Part shown: positions 34,654 through 45,803 of the stretch, piece after piece | Numbering within the stretch: the first letter of the stretch is position 1 | How the letters are laid out: the number at the start of each line of letters is the position of its first letter | NCBI GenBank assembly: GCA_940337035.1 | Contig: OW679202.1 | Coordinates: 51,167,763 to 51,231,762 of the forward strand | Direction: 5' to 3' | DNA: 64,000 nucleotides | DNA from: Agriotes lineatus | Lineage: Eukaryota > Arthropoda > Insecta > Coleoptera > Elateridae | The notes under the pieces: model-generated | Databases searched by the model: none | What the model saw: only the letters and a program-made list of their open reading frames with translations | Told to the model about the DNA's origin: nothing | Program-made: the position numbers and the translations under genes

Positions 34654-35277
34654 TTATTGGGACGTTTTTTCGCTTGGTTGCTCACGTGAAACTTGTTTAC
34701 GGATGGATTGTTTTTGCAGATCTACCTTCCATGTGTTATTAAGGCGATAACCTTCTTCTCCATTGAAATTGTTTGGATTTTTAATCATTTCTAGGGATTC
34801 CCGAATAACACGGGGGAAGTATATTTTAGTCCTGGCTAGTATGTGTACGGAGTCGTAATTTATTCTGTGGTCCCCTGGTCCTAATAAGTGTTCTGCGATG
34901 GCTGATTTTTTTGTGTTTCCTAGTCGCGTGTGACTCTGGTGTTCTTTTATTCGACATTGGATGCTTCTTCCCGTTTGTCCGATGTAAGATTTGCCACAAG
35001 TACATTGGAGCTGGTAAATGCTTTCTGCCTGTAGTCTGGGCAAAGAATCTTTGTTGAAGGGGAACAATTGTTCGACCTTTCTTATTGTACCATAGCGGAC
35101 TCCGATGTTTTTCTTATCTAAGACCTTTCTTATTCGGTCGGTTACTCTGGCGATGAAAGGAAGGCAGGCGTAATTAATAGGTTTAGGTTCTTTCGGTTTT
35201 ATGGTGTATTGGCACGCTTTACTGATGTCTCGTCGACTGTAGCCTTTCCTGTGCAAGGCTTCTTCCACATGACTCAA
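34654..35277 (-). pseudogene. Penelope-like GIY-YIG endonuclease region, 207 aa
   Basis: Unbroken 207-codon ORF, the longest in the window. Residues about 1-75 are the RT C-terminal/linker region (KGYSRRDISKACQY, TDRIRKVLDKKNIG). From about residue 88 comes the GIY-YIG nuclease: SIYQLQCTCGKSYIGQTGRS with the diagnostic Tyr and YIG, then the Arg and EH motif (IKEHQSHTRLGNTKKSAIAEH). The rest, with RESLEMIKNPNNFNGEEG, is the usual PLE C-terminus. The domain nicks target DNA. The arm lacks most of the RT, so it cannot encode a complete PLE protein, but the intact frame marks a young insertion. Confidence 0.85.
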
Positions 35278-35442
35278 TTCTTGTGGTTTAACCGCTTTTG
35301 TTGGGGATGATGATGAGACGAAGCATACAGATAACAGTCAGTGTGAGTCTTCTTTCGATACACGTATGGCTTAATATGTTGTTAGCGGTTTATTTCACTA
35401 ACACGTCCAGGAAAGGTAGGTCCATTTTCTTTAGTTTCCATA

Positions 35443-36872
35443 GTGAATCTTATTTTGGCATACCTCGCTAACATATTACAACCATACGTAGGCAGAACAG
35501 AATCCTACGTGAAGAACTCTGAGCATTTCTTGGAAATATTGGCTCAGTTGGAACTAACGGACCAGGACATGTTGGTCAGTTTCGATGTGGAATCCCTGTT
35601 CACCATTGTACCAGTAGAAGATTGAGTAAATCTTATACAACAATGCTTCGTTCCTCAAGGACTCCGAGAAGACGTCCCAGAGTTAGTAAGGATGTACCTC
35701 AAGACGACCTACTTTCTTTGGGAAGAAATGTACTACGAGCAAAAGGAAGAAACCGGTATGGGATTCCCGTTATCTCCAGTCATTTCTGACATATTTATGG
35801 AAGCCTTTGAAGGAGAAGCTATTCAGTCCAACCACGTCAAACCTAAATGCTGGTTCCGATACGTCGACGACACTTTGTCATATTGCTCCATAGAAAAGCG
35901 GCTCTTGAAGCTTTCTTGGCACATTTAAACAACCACCATGCCAAAATAAGATTCACTATGGAAACTGAAGAAAATGGACGCCTACCTTTCCTGGACGTGT
36001 TAGTGAAACGAACCACTAACAACAGATTAAGCCATACAGTGACCGCTATCTGCATGCTTCGTCTCATCATCATCCCCAACAAAAGCGATCATTGATCAAG
36101 ACTCTTATTCATCGGGCCAACGCTATCTGTGACGAGGACAGTAAACCACAAGAATTGAGTCATGTAGAAGAAGCCTTGTACAGGAATGGCTACAGTCGAC
36201 GAGACATCAGGAAAGCGTGCTAATACACCATAAAACCGAAAGAACCTAAATCAAAACCTATTAATTATCCCTGCCTTCCTCTCATCACCGGAGTAACCGA
36301 CAGAATAAGAAAGGTCTTAGATAAGAAGAACATCGGAGTCCGCTATGGTACAATAAGAAAGGTCGAACAATTGATCCCCTCCAACAAAGATTCTTTGCCC
36401 AAACTACAGACAGAAAGCGTTTACCAGCTCCAATGTACTTGTGGCTAATCTTACCTCCGACAAACGGAAAGAGGCATCCAATGTCAAATAAAAGAACACC
36501 ATAGTCACACACTACTTGGAAACACAAAAATCAGCCATCGCAGGACACGTATTAGGACCAGGGTACCACAGAATAAATTACGACTCCGTAAACATAGTAG
36601 CCAGGACTAAAAAATACTTCCCTCGTGTTATTCGGGAATCCCTAGAAATTATTAAAAATCCAAACAATTTCAATCGAGAAGACGGCTGTCGCCTTAGTAA
36701 CACATGGAAGGTAGCTCTGCAAAACCAATCTACCCATAAACAAGTTTCACGTGAGCAACCAAACGGAAAAACGACAAGTCCCAATAACATACAAGAGCAG
36801 CCAATCGTAATGACTCCTCGGTATATAACCAGGAGCAAAAGGCACCAACATCAGTGTTCAGAAAACTTCTGA
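35443..36872 (+). pseudogene. Penelope-like reverse transcriptase and endonuclease, broken
   Basis: Right arm of the dimer. RT motifs in order: LVSFDVESLFTIVPVED (35575-35625), GMGFPLSPVISDIFMEAFE (35757-35812) and CWFRYVDDTLSY (about 35849-35885), carrying the catalytic YVDD. Then RLPFLDVLVKRTT (35980-36020) and the linker, and a GIY-YIG region in which GKSYIGQ is mutated to a stop-containing form near 36443. Frameshifts occur at about 35930 and 36090, with stops at 35625 and 36220. The last 118-codon ORF (36516-36872) encodes the endonuclease C-terminus. The first part of the RT is missing. Confidence 0.85.
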
Positions 36873-36915
36873 AGAAGCTGACAGTATGAGCAGCAAAACG
36901 TCAAGTTCAAATCGA
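36869..36915 (+). other. Hammerhead-like core, right arm of PLE dimer
   Basis: CTGAAGA at 36869-36875, GCTG...CAGC stem, AAAAC at 36895-36899 (first G of GAAAC replaced by A), then a GTC...GAC short stem. The replaced G is an essential residue in hammerhead ribozymes, so this copy would be inactive. Confidence 0.4.
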
Positions 36916-37260
36916 CGACCGCAGCATAACCCGGAAGAACCTACCATTATGGACAACGGCCGTGAAAGCCTCCATTCGACCAAAAAGAAAAAAAGTTTCT
37001 GGTAGTAATTCAAAATTAAAGAACTTTGCATTTAAGCGTATATCTACCGTTTTGAAACAACTGTTAACTAACGTTTTTCACAAAAATTACTTTGGGTGCT
37101 TCCACATTTTCTAATTTTTATATCACCCTGCAATATGTCAACTGTTTGTGACACCACAAGACAAGCAAAACTTTTTATCAAGAATGACTTTTTCTCGAAG
37201 AATCCAAACTGGGAAAGTCTTGAAATGTTGCAATACCCCATTCGGGAACACACTATAGAT

Positions 37261-37608
37261 CAGTGATCAGCAACCTTTTTTTACAACGGGCCTGCTACAA
37301 ATTTAAAAATGTTTTGCGGGCTGCATGTAAGAAACATATGATAATACAAACACTGCATGATGAACTCAAATTATCTCTTTATTAACAAAATAAACCTATA
37401 TTAAAAGAAATACAAAAATAAAACTCTCATTAATAGAAATACTATTAAAAAACAGTGAAAAAAATATGTGGAAAAATATTATTTAATGAGAAATAGAGTA
37501 CAATGAGGCTGCGGGACACTGTAGGAATTTTTTAAAGTAAAAAATGTAAAATCTTTGAAAGGCCGCACAAGAAAGTGCGCTCCAGGGGCCACGGGTTGCT
37601 CATCCCTG
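37261..37608. mobile_element. hAT-like MITE, 348 bp
   Basis: The left end CAGTGATCAGCAACC and the right end, read inwards, CAGGGATGAGCAACC form short terminal inverted repeats of the CAGnGnTnAGCAACC type common in hAT elements. The interior is AT-rich and non-coding. CTATAGAT before and CATAGATT after are consistent with an 8-bp target duplication that has lost one base. Confidence 0.75.
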
Positions 37609-40430
37609 CATAGATTATTTAAATCTGTGCTATACTGTTTTTATATCGTTCAGCACCCTAAAAAACATGTAGAATGACACCTCATATGCCTATGCAGAGC
37701 ATTTTCAATAAGCGTTAGCTTTCGAGATAAAGATAGTGTCGATTTTCCAAAATGGCCACTCTCACAGGCCAGCACGAACCATATTTTCTTCTACTAGCCC
37801 ATTAGCAACAGGCTCCAAATGGGTGATTCTCTGATAAATAAATGGCGTGGATTCTCCGCAAATACACTAATCATCATTAGTTAATTTAGATTTAGAAATG
37901 GACAATGAACTAGAAAACTTTAGAAAATTTGGGAGGTGGCAATTAAAAAAAAAACTTATGCAAAATTTACCGCACCTAAAATTTTGCAGCCCTAGGCTAT
38001 CGTCTATGTTGTCTAATGGATAATACCGTTCAATATGAAACGGAGGTGTCGTGCTCATTTCAAAATACACAGTGCAGCAACTTTTAGCACACAAACATTG
38101 ATATACCTCGTAGCAAATATCGATAACGTTTGTATGTAGCTGATGGCTGCCAGCTTTTACACAAAATGTGTAGAAATCAGAGGGGCATTGTTCTATATAA
38201 ATCTGGAAGCGAACATAAAATAACTAAAAGAACGTATAAAATTGATACAAGTACCAATTACAGTAAAGGATTCTATTGAAGGTCTACGTCAATTGTGTTA
38301 ATAGCAAAAAGGTTGTATTCTCTGCAACAAAAGACTGAACATTTCCAATACTGCAAAGTGCACATATCAAATTGCAGTTGAAAGAACTACTCCTTGTTGC
38401 GGACGAAAATAAAACAACTACCGGTGTAATAGATCACCCAGATTGCAAAAATCAGCGGTTTCAGTTGCTTATCTATAAATTAGCTAAAAGTGGACTATAA
38501 ATCGCTTACAAAGGTGAACTACTGTTTACAACTTAAAATGATAAAGTAGTTCATTTGTCAAATTCGCAACGAGAGCCTTTGCCGAAAGACTGGCCATAGG
38601 AACATGAGAAAACATGCGGTAACAATAAAAATCAGCCAGCAATGAGTTGCCGGCGATTTTTATTAAATTTTATTTTAATCCCACTACTTCCAGAATTCTC
38701 AAGATGAGAAAAGTGCGGAGCAAGAACTTTCAATGCAGAACTTGAGGGCCAAATCGATAATTCAAACGCTTGAGTTCGTGGCCTAAGCCCAGTGGGGACC
38801 TATAAAATATGTCAGATAGATGATCTACAACTGTAGTGGCAACAAGGATACAAGTTTCCCTCGTGGTTTTCGCTATCCGAGCTTGGAACAGTGCGCTGAT
38901 CCCGGTAAGCAGCGAGCAGCGATATGACAGAACCTGTGTTCGAGATTAGCGTTTCATGTCACATCCTACCCTGTCGAAGATCGGATATCGTACAAAATAG
39001 TTTGTACTTGTACATCCCTTTTTTAGAGCAGCAGAGGATCGGACTTCTTACAGATAACGATTGTTAAATCAGATTTTAGATTTAAGTGAACCGATTACAC
39101 TTGCAGTTTACTTAGAGGTGGTGTAATTGCACAAGTGTTTAAAATAAACCAAATAGTTGAAATGTACCTTGTTAAAAATATTTTATAGAGACTTGTTTAG
39201 GTTTTATAGATGGGTATTTGATCTATTTCTTGTTGGAAACCTATATAGCCTGTTAGTATTTCATAAGTAGCCTGATACTACAGTTGTAGGCAATATCTTG
39301 TCTCGTATTAATAAATATCCCTACGTAATATACTAGTTATTTGCCTTATTTGCTAGTAATAAGTTTTCAAATGCAACAATGTCTAAATAATTATTCATTT
39401 TTGCTGTATGTGTATTTAGCTTTCATTTTTTTAAACAACGATTTGATAGAGGTCATGGTCATAGAAAATACGTGATAAATTTATCTAATTTTCATAATCA
39501 GAAGTAAACAGACGGTTATGGGCGCCAGGTGGAGCAACTTACCGTGACATACTCCTCTGACAAGTAGTCGAGCTGCGAGGTGAGAAATGCTACAAAGACA
39601 TAATAAATACCGAAGAAAAATAGTAACGGTTGGCGTCAAGCACCCACAACACATTTATTCGAAACGACGACATTAATATATTGAAATACATTAAACGCAC
39701 CAGCTTCATGAATGCAAAATGAACTGAGAACTCAAATTATTAACATATAAATTACTACAACAGATTCAGCAGCACGTATGGTATACGGGGAGAGCGCAAG
39801 TAAAAATCTGATTTGATAAGAGCGCAGGAAATCGATTGAGCGAAGTAATAAAAACCCTATTTGAAGTGACCCTTATCAGGATCTTCAAAACAAATATTCC
39901 AATGATATAATGACGAGGCAAGGACGATCGCTGATATAGATAAGATACTAAATTATCGCACCACTAAGTAAACAAATTCTAGCCATAATCACCCGGTAGC
40001 TTAGATACCTATGCCAATAAAATTATCCGTTTGCTATTCTTAACTAACAAATTTAAGTTCGCCAATGAGCAATCTCTCTGATGGGAGCGATTGGATAAAC
40101 CATGTTTTGCTTCGTGACAGGGAGTTTGAGATTGACTGTCAGCTGCGCGAAAACAATTAAAAACCTGCCTTTAATAGCTGCGGTGCCTACTGGAAAATCG
40201 CAAAAGAGAATTCCGGCTTTTTCCATCGGCGATTCTGTAATCCAGCCTGCGGGCAGAACAGCAAGATGAAGCAACTTCAAATATTAACGGACTTTCGACA
40301 GGTAGCAAGGAGGGTCTCGTAGAAATATCGGAGCAGGAAAAGGAAATCACAAATGAGAGATACAGGGACAGAGAGGAGATGAAAACATGGAAGAAGAAAA
40401 AGGCATTCGCTTGATGGCGGCAACAGATGT
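37609..40430. other. No recognised gene
   Basis: About 2.8 kb of AT-rich DNA. Minus-strand ORFs at 37867-38094 and 40053-40684 overlap one another and carry no known motif. The only structure I see is the hairpin at 38624-38664. Confidence 0.35.
38624..38664. repeat. 18-bp-stem hairpin with TGAG loop
   Basis: AATAAAAATCAGCCAGCAA and TTGCCGGCGATTTTTATT are inverted copies with two small differences, separated by TGAG. Its length and quality exceed what is common by chance. No Pol III terminator or gene context is seen. Confidence 0.6.
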
Positions 40431-41282
40431 TTAATATGATCATGGATAAAATTACAGATAATACAAAAATATTTGAAACTGGATACCGAATGGGAAATAA
40501 AGAGATAAAAATCACCTGCTATGCAGACGATGTGGCCATTAGAGGATGAAGACGGACTACAACGTTTACTATACAACTTTTCAAAGGAAGCCGAAAAATA
40601 CAATATGGTCATCTCTACGAACAAAACAATATGCCTAACAATATCAAAGAAACCAACGAGATGCAAACTAGTTCTTAATAACAATCAAGTAGAACAAGTA
40701 ATGTCATTTGATTACCAAGGTGTTAACATGTCATGCTATGGCTCTCTTCACAAAGAGGTTTTACAACAAGCTAATATAGCAGTGGTAGTATCAGACTGTC
40801 TAAGAGATATTATATGGAGTAACAAAGAAATGAGCACCAACAGTGAGGTACGTATATACAAAAGCTGTGTCAGACCAATTATGACGTACGCTGTGGAAAC
40901 GAGGGCAGAGTCATCGAAAACCAAAAGGCTAATGAGAACAACCGAGATGAAAATACTACGATCTACCACAGGAAAAATGCTGAAAGACAGAGTAAGGAGT
41001 GAAGATATCAGAACGACCTGTGCAACCCAAGATCTTGTTAGATGGGTACGTCAAAGAAGACGAAATTGGAGCGAACATCTAACGCGTATGGACAACGAAA
41101 GGATAGCAAAAATAGCACGAAACTTGAAACCTAGAAAAACCAGACTACCAGGAAGACCCCGTAAGAGATGGTGTGACAGTTGGCAGTCTACCCCTCAAGA
41201 GCAGCCAACACCTTAACACCCAATAAATTATCAAAATCAACAGGTTTCAGACCTACTACACGAAGAAGAAGAAGAAGGAGAA
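40431..41282 (+). pseudogene. 5'-truncated LINE, same family as 28852-29814
   Basis: Starts with FNMIMDKITDNTK and CYADDVAI (catalytic YADD-type box at about 40520-40540). After a frameshift a 231-codon ORF (40521-41216) follows: MVISTNKTICLTIS, PIMTYAVETRAESSKTKRLM, KILRSTTGKMLKDRVRSED and a GRPRKRW end. The 3' tail (GAA)n lies at 41262-41278. Order, sequence and tail match the nested LINE at 28852-29814. The long open frame indicates a fairly recent, 5'-truncated copy. The endonuclease and most of the RT are absent. Confidence 0.85.
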
Positions 41283-41772
41283 CAGATGTTTTGCTTCCAA
41301 AATACGATCATATTTTGAAGAAACTAGAAGGGTACGACAATTCACCGAACAGATAAGACTAAATGGGCCCCATATTATCAACGACTTCTTGAGGACAAAA
41401 TCCGCTCAGAAGAGTTATCAAAAGCAAAATCCCGAACAAATACGTCACATAGCTTTGAAACAAAAATCGAGAATACCCACAATTTTTGAGAAGGCAATGG
41501 AGGCCGCAAAATAGACACCCATAAAGCTGCGTAAAGAATCTTTTGGAAAGAAATGAGCGCTAACACAAATAAAAAGTTATTTAGCGAACTGAAGTAGCGA
41601 TGGCGTTCTAACTGCCGGAGTTGCATCAAAATCGGGTCGAAATTCGAAGCGACACCTTCGGACAGCAACAGTCACAATTATAAACAGTTGAACATTCCTT
41701 TGTTCTTGGTTGAATACACAATGTTTGTGTTAAGGGGGTAGCACAAAGGTTGGAATATGTAGATAATAAAAC
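41283..41772. other. No recognised gene
   Basis: Purine-rich DNA at 41283-41400 and a 96-codon minus ORF (41378-41668) without a recognisable motif. Confidence 0.3.
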
Positions 41773-41945
41773 ACCATCTTGGTGACGTAGTGGGTAGAGT
41801 GGCGGGACGGGCTTGTAATGGACAAGTGCTTGGTTCGAATCTATTGACAGGTGAAACTTTTCCAGCAGTTCACTGAGCCATTCAACATTGGAAGATAATT
41901 AATGTCTCTCTCCTCTAAAGACTGAACACCCATATAAATATAGGC
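41773..41945 (+). mobile_element. SINE head (tRNA-like)
   Basis: TAGTGGGTAGAGTGG (41788-41802) and GGTTCGAATCT (41832-41842) match A- and B-box consensus with tRNA-like spacing, preceded by ACCATCTTGGTGACG. About 100 bases of unrelated body follow. Immediately afterwards LINE coding begins, so either the SINE lost its tail or the LINE truncation point falls at its end. Confidence 0.65.
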
Positions 41946-44940
41946 ATGTGACTTGGGGAAGAAAGAAGAGAGAAGTAAGAAAAATTAAAAGGGAAATTTG
42001 GATAAAATACAACAATACAATCGAACATGACGTCCACGGAAGACAGGACAAAGCTTATAAAATAGTAAAACACCTAAACAGTACGGAGAAAGATAATCTG
42101 CAACTTAATGCAATGCCAGAAGAGACCTGGCTATCATATTATAAAAACCTATGGACACATCAAGAACAAGTAGAAGAATATGAACTAATAGAGGCAGCAA
42201 GTATAAATGAAGATGTCGATCCGATAACAACAGACGAATTTCTAATGGCCCTACACCACTCCAATAACAAGAAGTCGCCAAGAATAGATACAATTAATAT
42301 TGAACTTATTAAATACGCACCAGCCGCCCTCCACACACACCTTATAGACTTTATTAACATATCAACATATGTTGTTGCGCTGGCGGCATATACCAGAAGA
42401 ATGGAAACTAGCTAAAGTGATACCCATCTATAAAAAGGGGAATAGAAACTATTGCAATAATTACAGAGGAATCAGCTTACTTAACACCTGCTACAAGCTA
42501 TACTCGTATGCAACCATTTTGACAATACGACTAAACACAATAATAGAAAATACCATACCCGAAGTACAACACGGTTTTAGAAAGGGCAGATCCTGCGAAG
42601 ATTGCATTTTTACTTTAACACAGTTAATTCAGAAAAGGAGGAGAATTCAACCTACCCACTTATCTAGCGTTCATCGACTACAAAAAAGCCTTTGACAAAG
42701 TGAATAGACACAAACTGGAAATTCATGATGAATAAGGGAATTCCCCAACACTTGATTAAAGTTATCGAGAATATATATTAAGAAAACAAAATCGTCATTG
42801 GGCCAAAAAATGGAAAACAAGAAAATAAAACAGCAACAATCAACTGTGGAGTGCGACAGGGATGTCCTATATCACCGTCGCTATTTAATATATTGTTATG
42901 ATACATGAGGCAGTGTAATTAATTTCAATAAAGAAATATTTGAAACAAATAAGCTTGGAAGAATGATATAATTAAATCTTGATGGGTGTTAAATTTCAAA
43001 CATTATTAATAAATTTAATTGAGACAATGAGAGAAGAGATTTTGATATTGATTGAATATGTTAATTTAATAGTTACAGAAAATTTTTATAAAATACAAGC
43101 CAAGGTAACGATTGACAAATGTGTTATAATGATAATGTGAATTGTTAAATTGTAAATAATGGATAATTTAAAATATGTAAGGGTGCAGTAAGAATAGTAT
43201 CCAACAAGAACAAGTTTTTGTTTAAGGGTAGTTACATAAATAAACTAAAAGAAAAATGTATAAGATATTTTGAAACGTGATATTTATTAAATAAAAATGG
43301 AAATTAGTGCAGAATTTGTATAGTTGTTTGGTTGATATACAAATGGGGTTGATATTAAGAAATATACGAGGTATTAAAGAAGGAGTCTAAATATTAATAT
43401 TAAAAAATACTCACAATCGGTGAAGAGATTGTTAAGTGCTGCGAATTACATTAAAGGAACTAGAGAGCGACAAAATTGGATGCAATTGGATTTATTGACT
43501 GGCGTGTCGCACAATTACATGTTTATGTTTCACATTTGTGGTTGCATCGAGGTAAGGAGATTCAGCTAGAGCGGGATTTGAGGTAGTACTACCAGAGTTG
43601 GACAACATCGGAGCAGTTTGCAGAATACTGAAGGATATCTAAGAAAGAAACAAGATAAGAGCTGTTGCAGTTAGAAACTTGGAACTTACCAGGTTTTGTT
43701 GAAGTTGAAGCTGCCGTTTGATAGAGGGATTGAATCCGGCATCAGCAGTGGTATTGGAATTGGTTGACAGGTGTATGCTGTAGGTGTCAGGCTAGAACGA
43801 CATTGGAATCTTTTGGGAAGCAGGAGGAGCTGATGTGTGGAGTTGTGCAAGTGAAGCTGAATAAGTGACAAAGTTTGTTAGAAATTTATATTAAAACATT
43901 TTAAATAAAGATCAATCAGTGAAATACAAAGCAATATTTAATTGAATGAATTGATTAATGTAAAAACACAATTGTCGATACCTGGTTTATTGAGATTTGG
44001 AAGTCGGTTTGACAACTAAACATCATTAACTGTAATATTGACATTCAATTAATAGATAGAGATCTTGATTTGGCGAACCACCTGAGATAAGAGAATTATT
44101 ATTGAATTTGAAAGGGCATCACATTAATAAAAGTATAGCTTTATATAGCCACATCATAATAATATATATTGACCAAGTTGTTGAAGAATGGCAGAAAGAG
44201 ATAAAAACACCTTTCAAAATTAATAATTTACACATGGACACGATTCTCTTTGCTGACGATCAAGTAGTCATGGCAAATACAGAAGATAACTTGCAATATA
44301 GGATACATAAGCTAAATATCATCTCTAAAACGTACAATTTGAAAATATCTGACGTAAAAACAAAAGTGTTGGCCTTCAAGGGAGACGAACCAATAAGAGC
44401 CAAGATTCTCATAGGGAACAAAAATATAGAGCAAGTCAACAGTTTCAGATATTTAGGCTTAGACGTAACATACGCAGAAGACAAAGATGTATATAATAAG
44501 TTAAACAAATTCAGATACATGAAGGAAACCAGCAAGGAAACAAAGATGAAGTTCTATAAAGTAATGGCTGTCCCTGCCCTATTGTATGGCTCAGAAAACT
44601 GGACCCTCACCCAGAAAGAAAAGAACCAAATCGAATCAACAGAAATGAAATTCCTACGAAGAGTAGCAGGCTACACATTGCTTGATTATAACAGAAGTGA
44701 AGAGATATGACAGGAATGAAATATATTCAGTATACTAGGAAAAATTGACCAATACAGGAATAACTGGATGGAACATGTAACTAGAATGGACGATAGCCGT
44801 ATCCCTCAACAAATCTTGCACTATGGACCACGTGGGAAAAGGAGAATAGGGCGACCCAAAAAGCGGTGGACTGATCAATTCCCACCCCCATGAGACCGGA
44901 ACAAACCTTAAAGGTTTAAACCTGGAAGATGATGATGATA
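41946..44940 (+). pseudogene. LINE ORF2 reverse transcriptase, split by a 1.27 kb insert
   Basis: Few stops. 41948-42415: linker and RT start (KREIWIKYNNTIEHDVHGRQ, NNKKSPRIDTINIELIKYAP). 42369-42695: HIPEEWKLAKVIPIYKKGN, YRGISLLNTCYKL and VQHGFRKGRS. 42660-42895, with frameshifts: FIDYKKAFDKVNRHKL and CGVRQGCPISPSLFNI. The frame is cut at 42893 and resumes at 44161 with YIDQVVEEWQKEIKTPF, ILFADDQVV (catalytic box, 44244-44270), SFRYLGLDV, LLYGSENWTLTQKEK and GRPKKRWTDQF. The tail is a GATGATGATGAT run near 44930. The endonuclease is missing (5' truncation). Confidence 0.9.
42894..44160. mobile_element. 1.27 kb LTR-like insertion inside a LINE
   Basis: Removing 42894-44160 rejoins the LINE reading frame (...SLFNI / YIDQVV...). 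AATATAT precedes (42887-42893) and follows (44161-44167) the insert, a probable target duplication, though AT-rich. The insert starts TGTTATGATACATG and ends CACATCATAAT, so the ends are imperfect inverted copies. It has no long ORF. TTGGCGAACC at about 44070 looks like a primer-binding site, which would put an LTR end about 90 bases before the insert ends. A long solo LTR or LTR-plus-leader derivative is my best reading. It shares its first 12 bases with the element at 413. Confidence 0.7.
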
Positions 44941-44958
44941 GAGATAAAATAAGTCAAA

Positions 44959-45197
44959 ATACAAAAGAAAATGAAGAAAAAATATACGCTCGAAGCATAA
45001 ATGACCGACAACAAATGGAAAACAGAACTATAAACGTAGAAACGAATAAACAACTGATATTATCCCGGATGGATAAAATGTAGCAAACCCTTGAAACGCT
45101 TGATCAAAAGGTATTGAAAAGCTTTGAGAATGGTATCGATCAATCTGTATGTTATACTGTGATTCAGCCGAAACCGCCAATACTTAGTGTCTGGTGA
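44959..45197 (+). pseudogene. Unassigned hydrophilic coding-like fragment
   Basis: One frame stays open from the LINE tail to TGA at about 45196 apart from a single TAG near 45079. It reads NTKENEEKIYARSINDRQQ, then a coiled-coil-like run (ILSRMDKM, QTLETLDQKVLKSFENGID) and CYTVIQPKPPILSVW. The heptad-like spacing of Leu, Met and Ile resembles a gag or LINE ORF1 coiled coil, but this is inference and no family is recognised. Confidence 0.3.
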
Positions 45198-45619
45198 CGT
45201 GAGGTCACGTTATCTCATTGGTTACGATGCTTTATCACCAAAAATTGAATTAAAGGGCAATCTTAAATTTTTAATTTAAAAATGCGTCATTTTGTGTAAT
45301 GCATGGGTTTTTGCGGGACGAGTGTAGCGAGGTCCTTCAAAGTCACATATGTTACACACAATTGCCTTTCCTAACATGTTTTATATACGATGTTTTATAA
45401 TTTTGAGAAAAGAAATTGATCTTTTAGCTTTAAACTGATGAAATAATAAATGTCCTGTGAAATCATGTCAATGTATTGAAGATCAACTAGATGCGCTTTC
45501 GCTTTTTGGCATGTTAATTTGATATACTTTTAATCATTGGTTGTGAAATATTTCATAACTAGCTACGAAAAGTGTGCCGCATCGAAAGTGACACTTTATA
45601 TGTCAAAATTAGAAAAAAA
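45198..45619. other. AT-rich, no recognised gene
   Basis: No ORF or repeat recognised. A TGACGTGAGGTCACG palindrome-like sequence occurs at about 45195-45209. Confidence 0.35.
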
Positions 45620-45696
45620 TTGATTATGTAACCAAGGTCTAGCTACCGCCCCCGGGTGCCGTGCACTTCTTGCACCCCCCGCTTAAGACGCCCCTG
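45620..45696 (-). mobile_element. hAT-like terminal sequence interrupting the LINE
   Basis: Read on the minus strand from 45696: CAGGGGCGTCTTAAGCGGGG, then GGTGCAAGAAGTGC and CACCCGGGGGCGG, the style of end seen in hAT-type elements. It begins directly after the last recognisable codons of the Jockey-like LINE. I could not locate the other end, so extent and class are uncertain. Confidence 0.35.
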
Positions 45697-45803
45697 ACGG
45701 CAGCTTTAATATGTTAAATGTTTTGAACAATGGGTTACAACTGTCTTACTGACTCGCCCCCGCCAACGCTCTCAAGGCCCTTTTTTGTACACTGATTTTT
45801 TTA

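Larger units (their letters stand above)
34483..36980. mobile_element. Head-to-head Penelope-like element dimer
   Basis: The left arm (34483-35457) is a minus-strand PLE copy running from mid-RT to the 3' end. The right arm (35459-36980) is a plus-strand copy starting further upstream in the RT and also reaching the 3' end. They meet at 35458, so both 3' ends face outwards. The direct repeat CAAAAAGA flanks the pair (34475-34482, 36981-36988), implying that both arms arrived in one event. The right arm extends about 35 bases beyond the point where the left arm stops (GGACAACGGCCGTGAAAGCC). Inverted partial copies and short terminal tails are described for PLEs. Confidence 0.85.

Noticed and set aside
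40277..40684. 135-codon minus-strand ORF
   Set aside because: It overlaps the RT start of a plus-strand LINE and has no motif of its own.
41788..41842. Functional tRNA gene
   Set aside because: A and B boxes are good, but acceptor and anticodon stems do not fold and SINE-type sequence follows.
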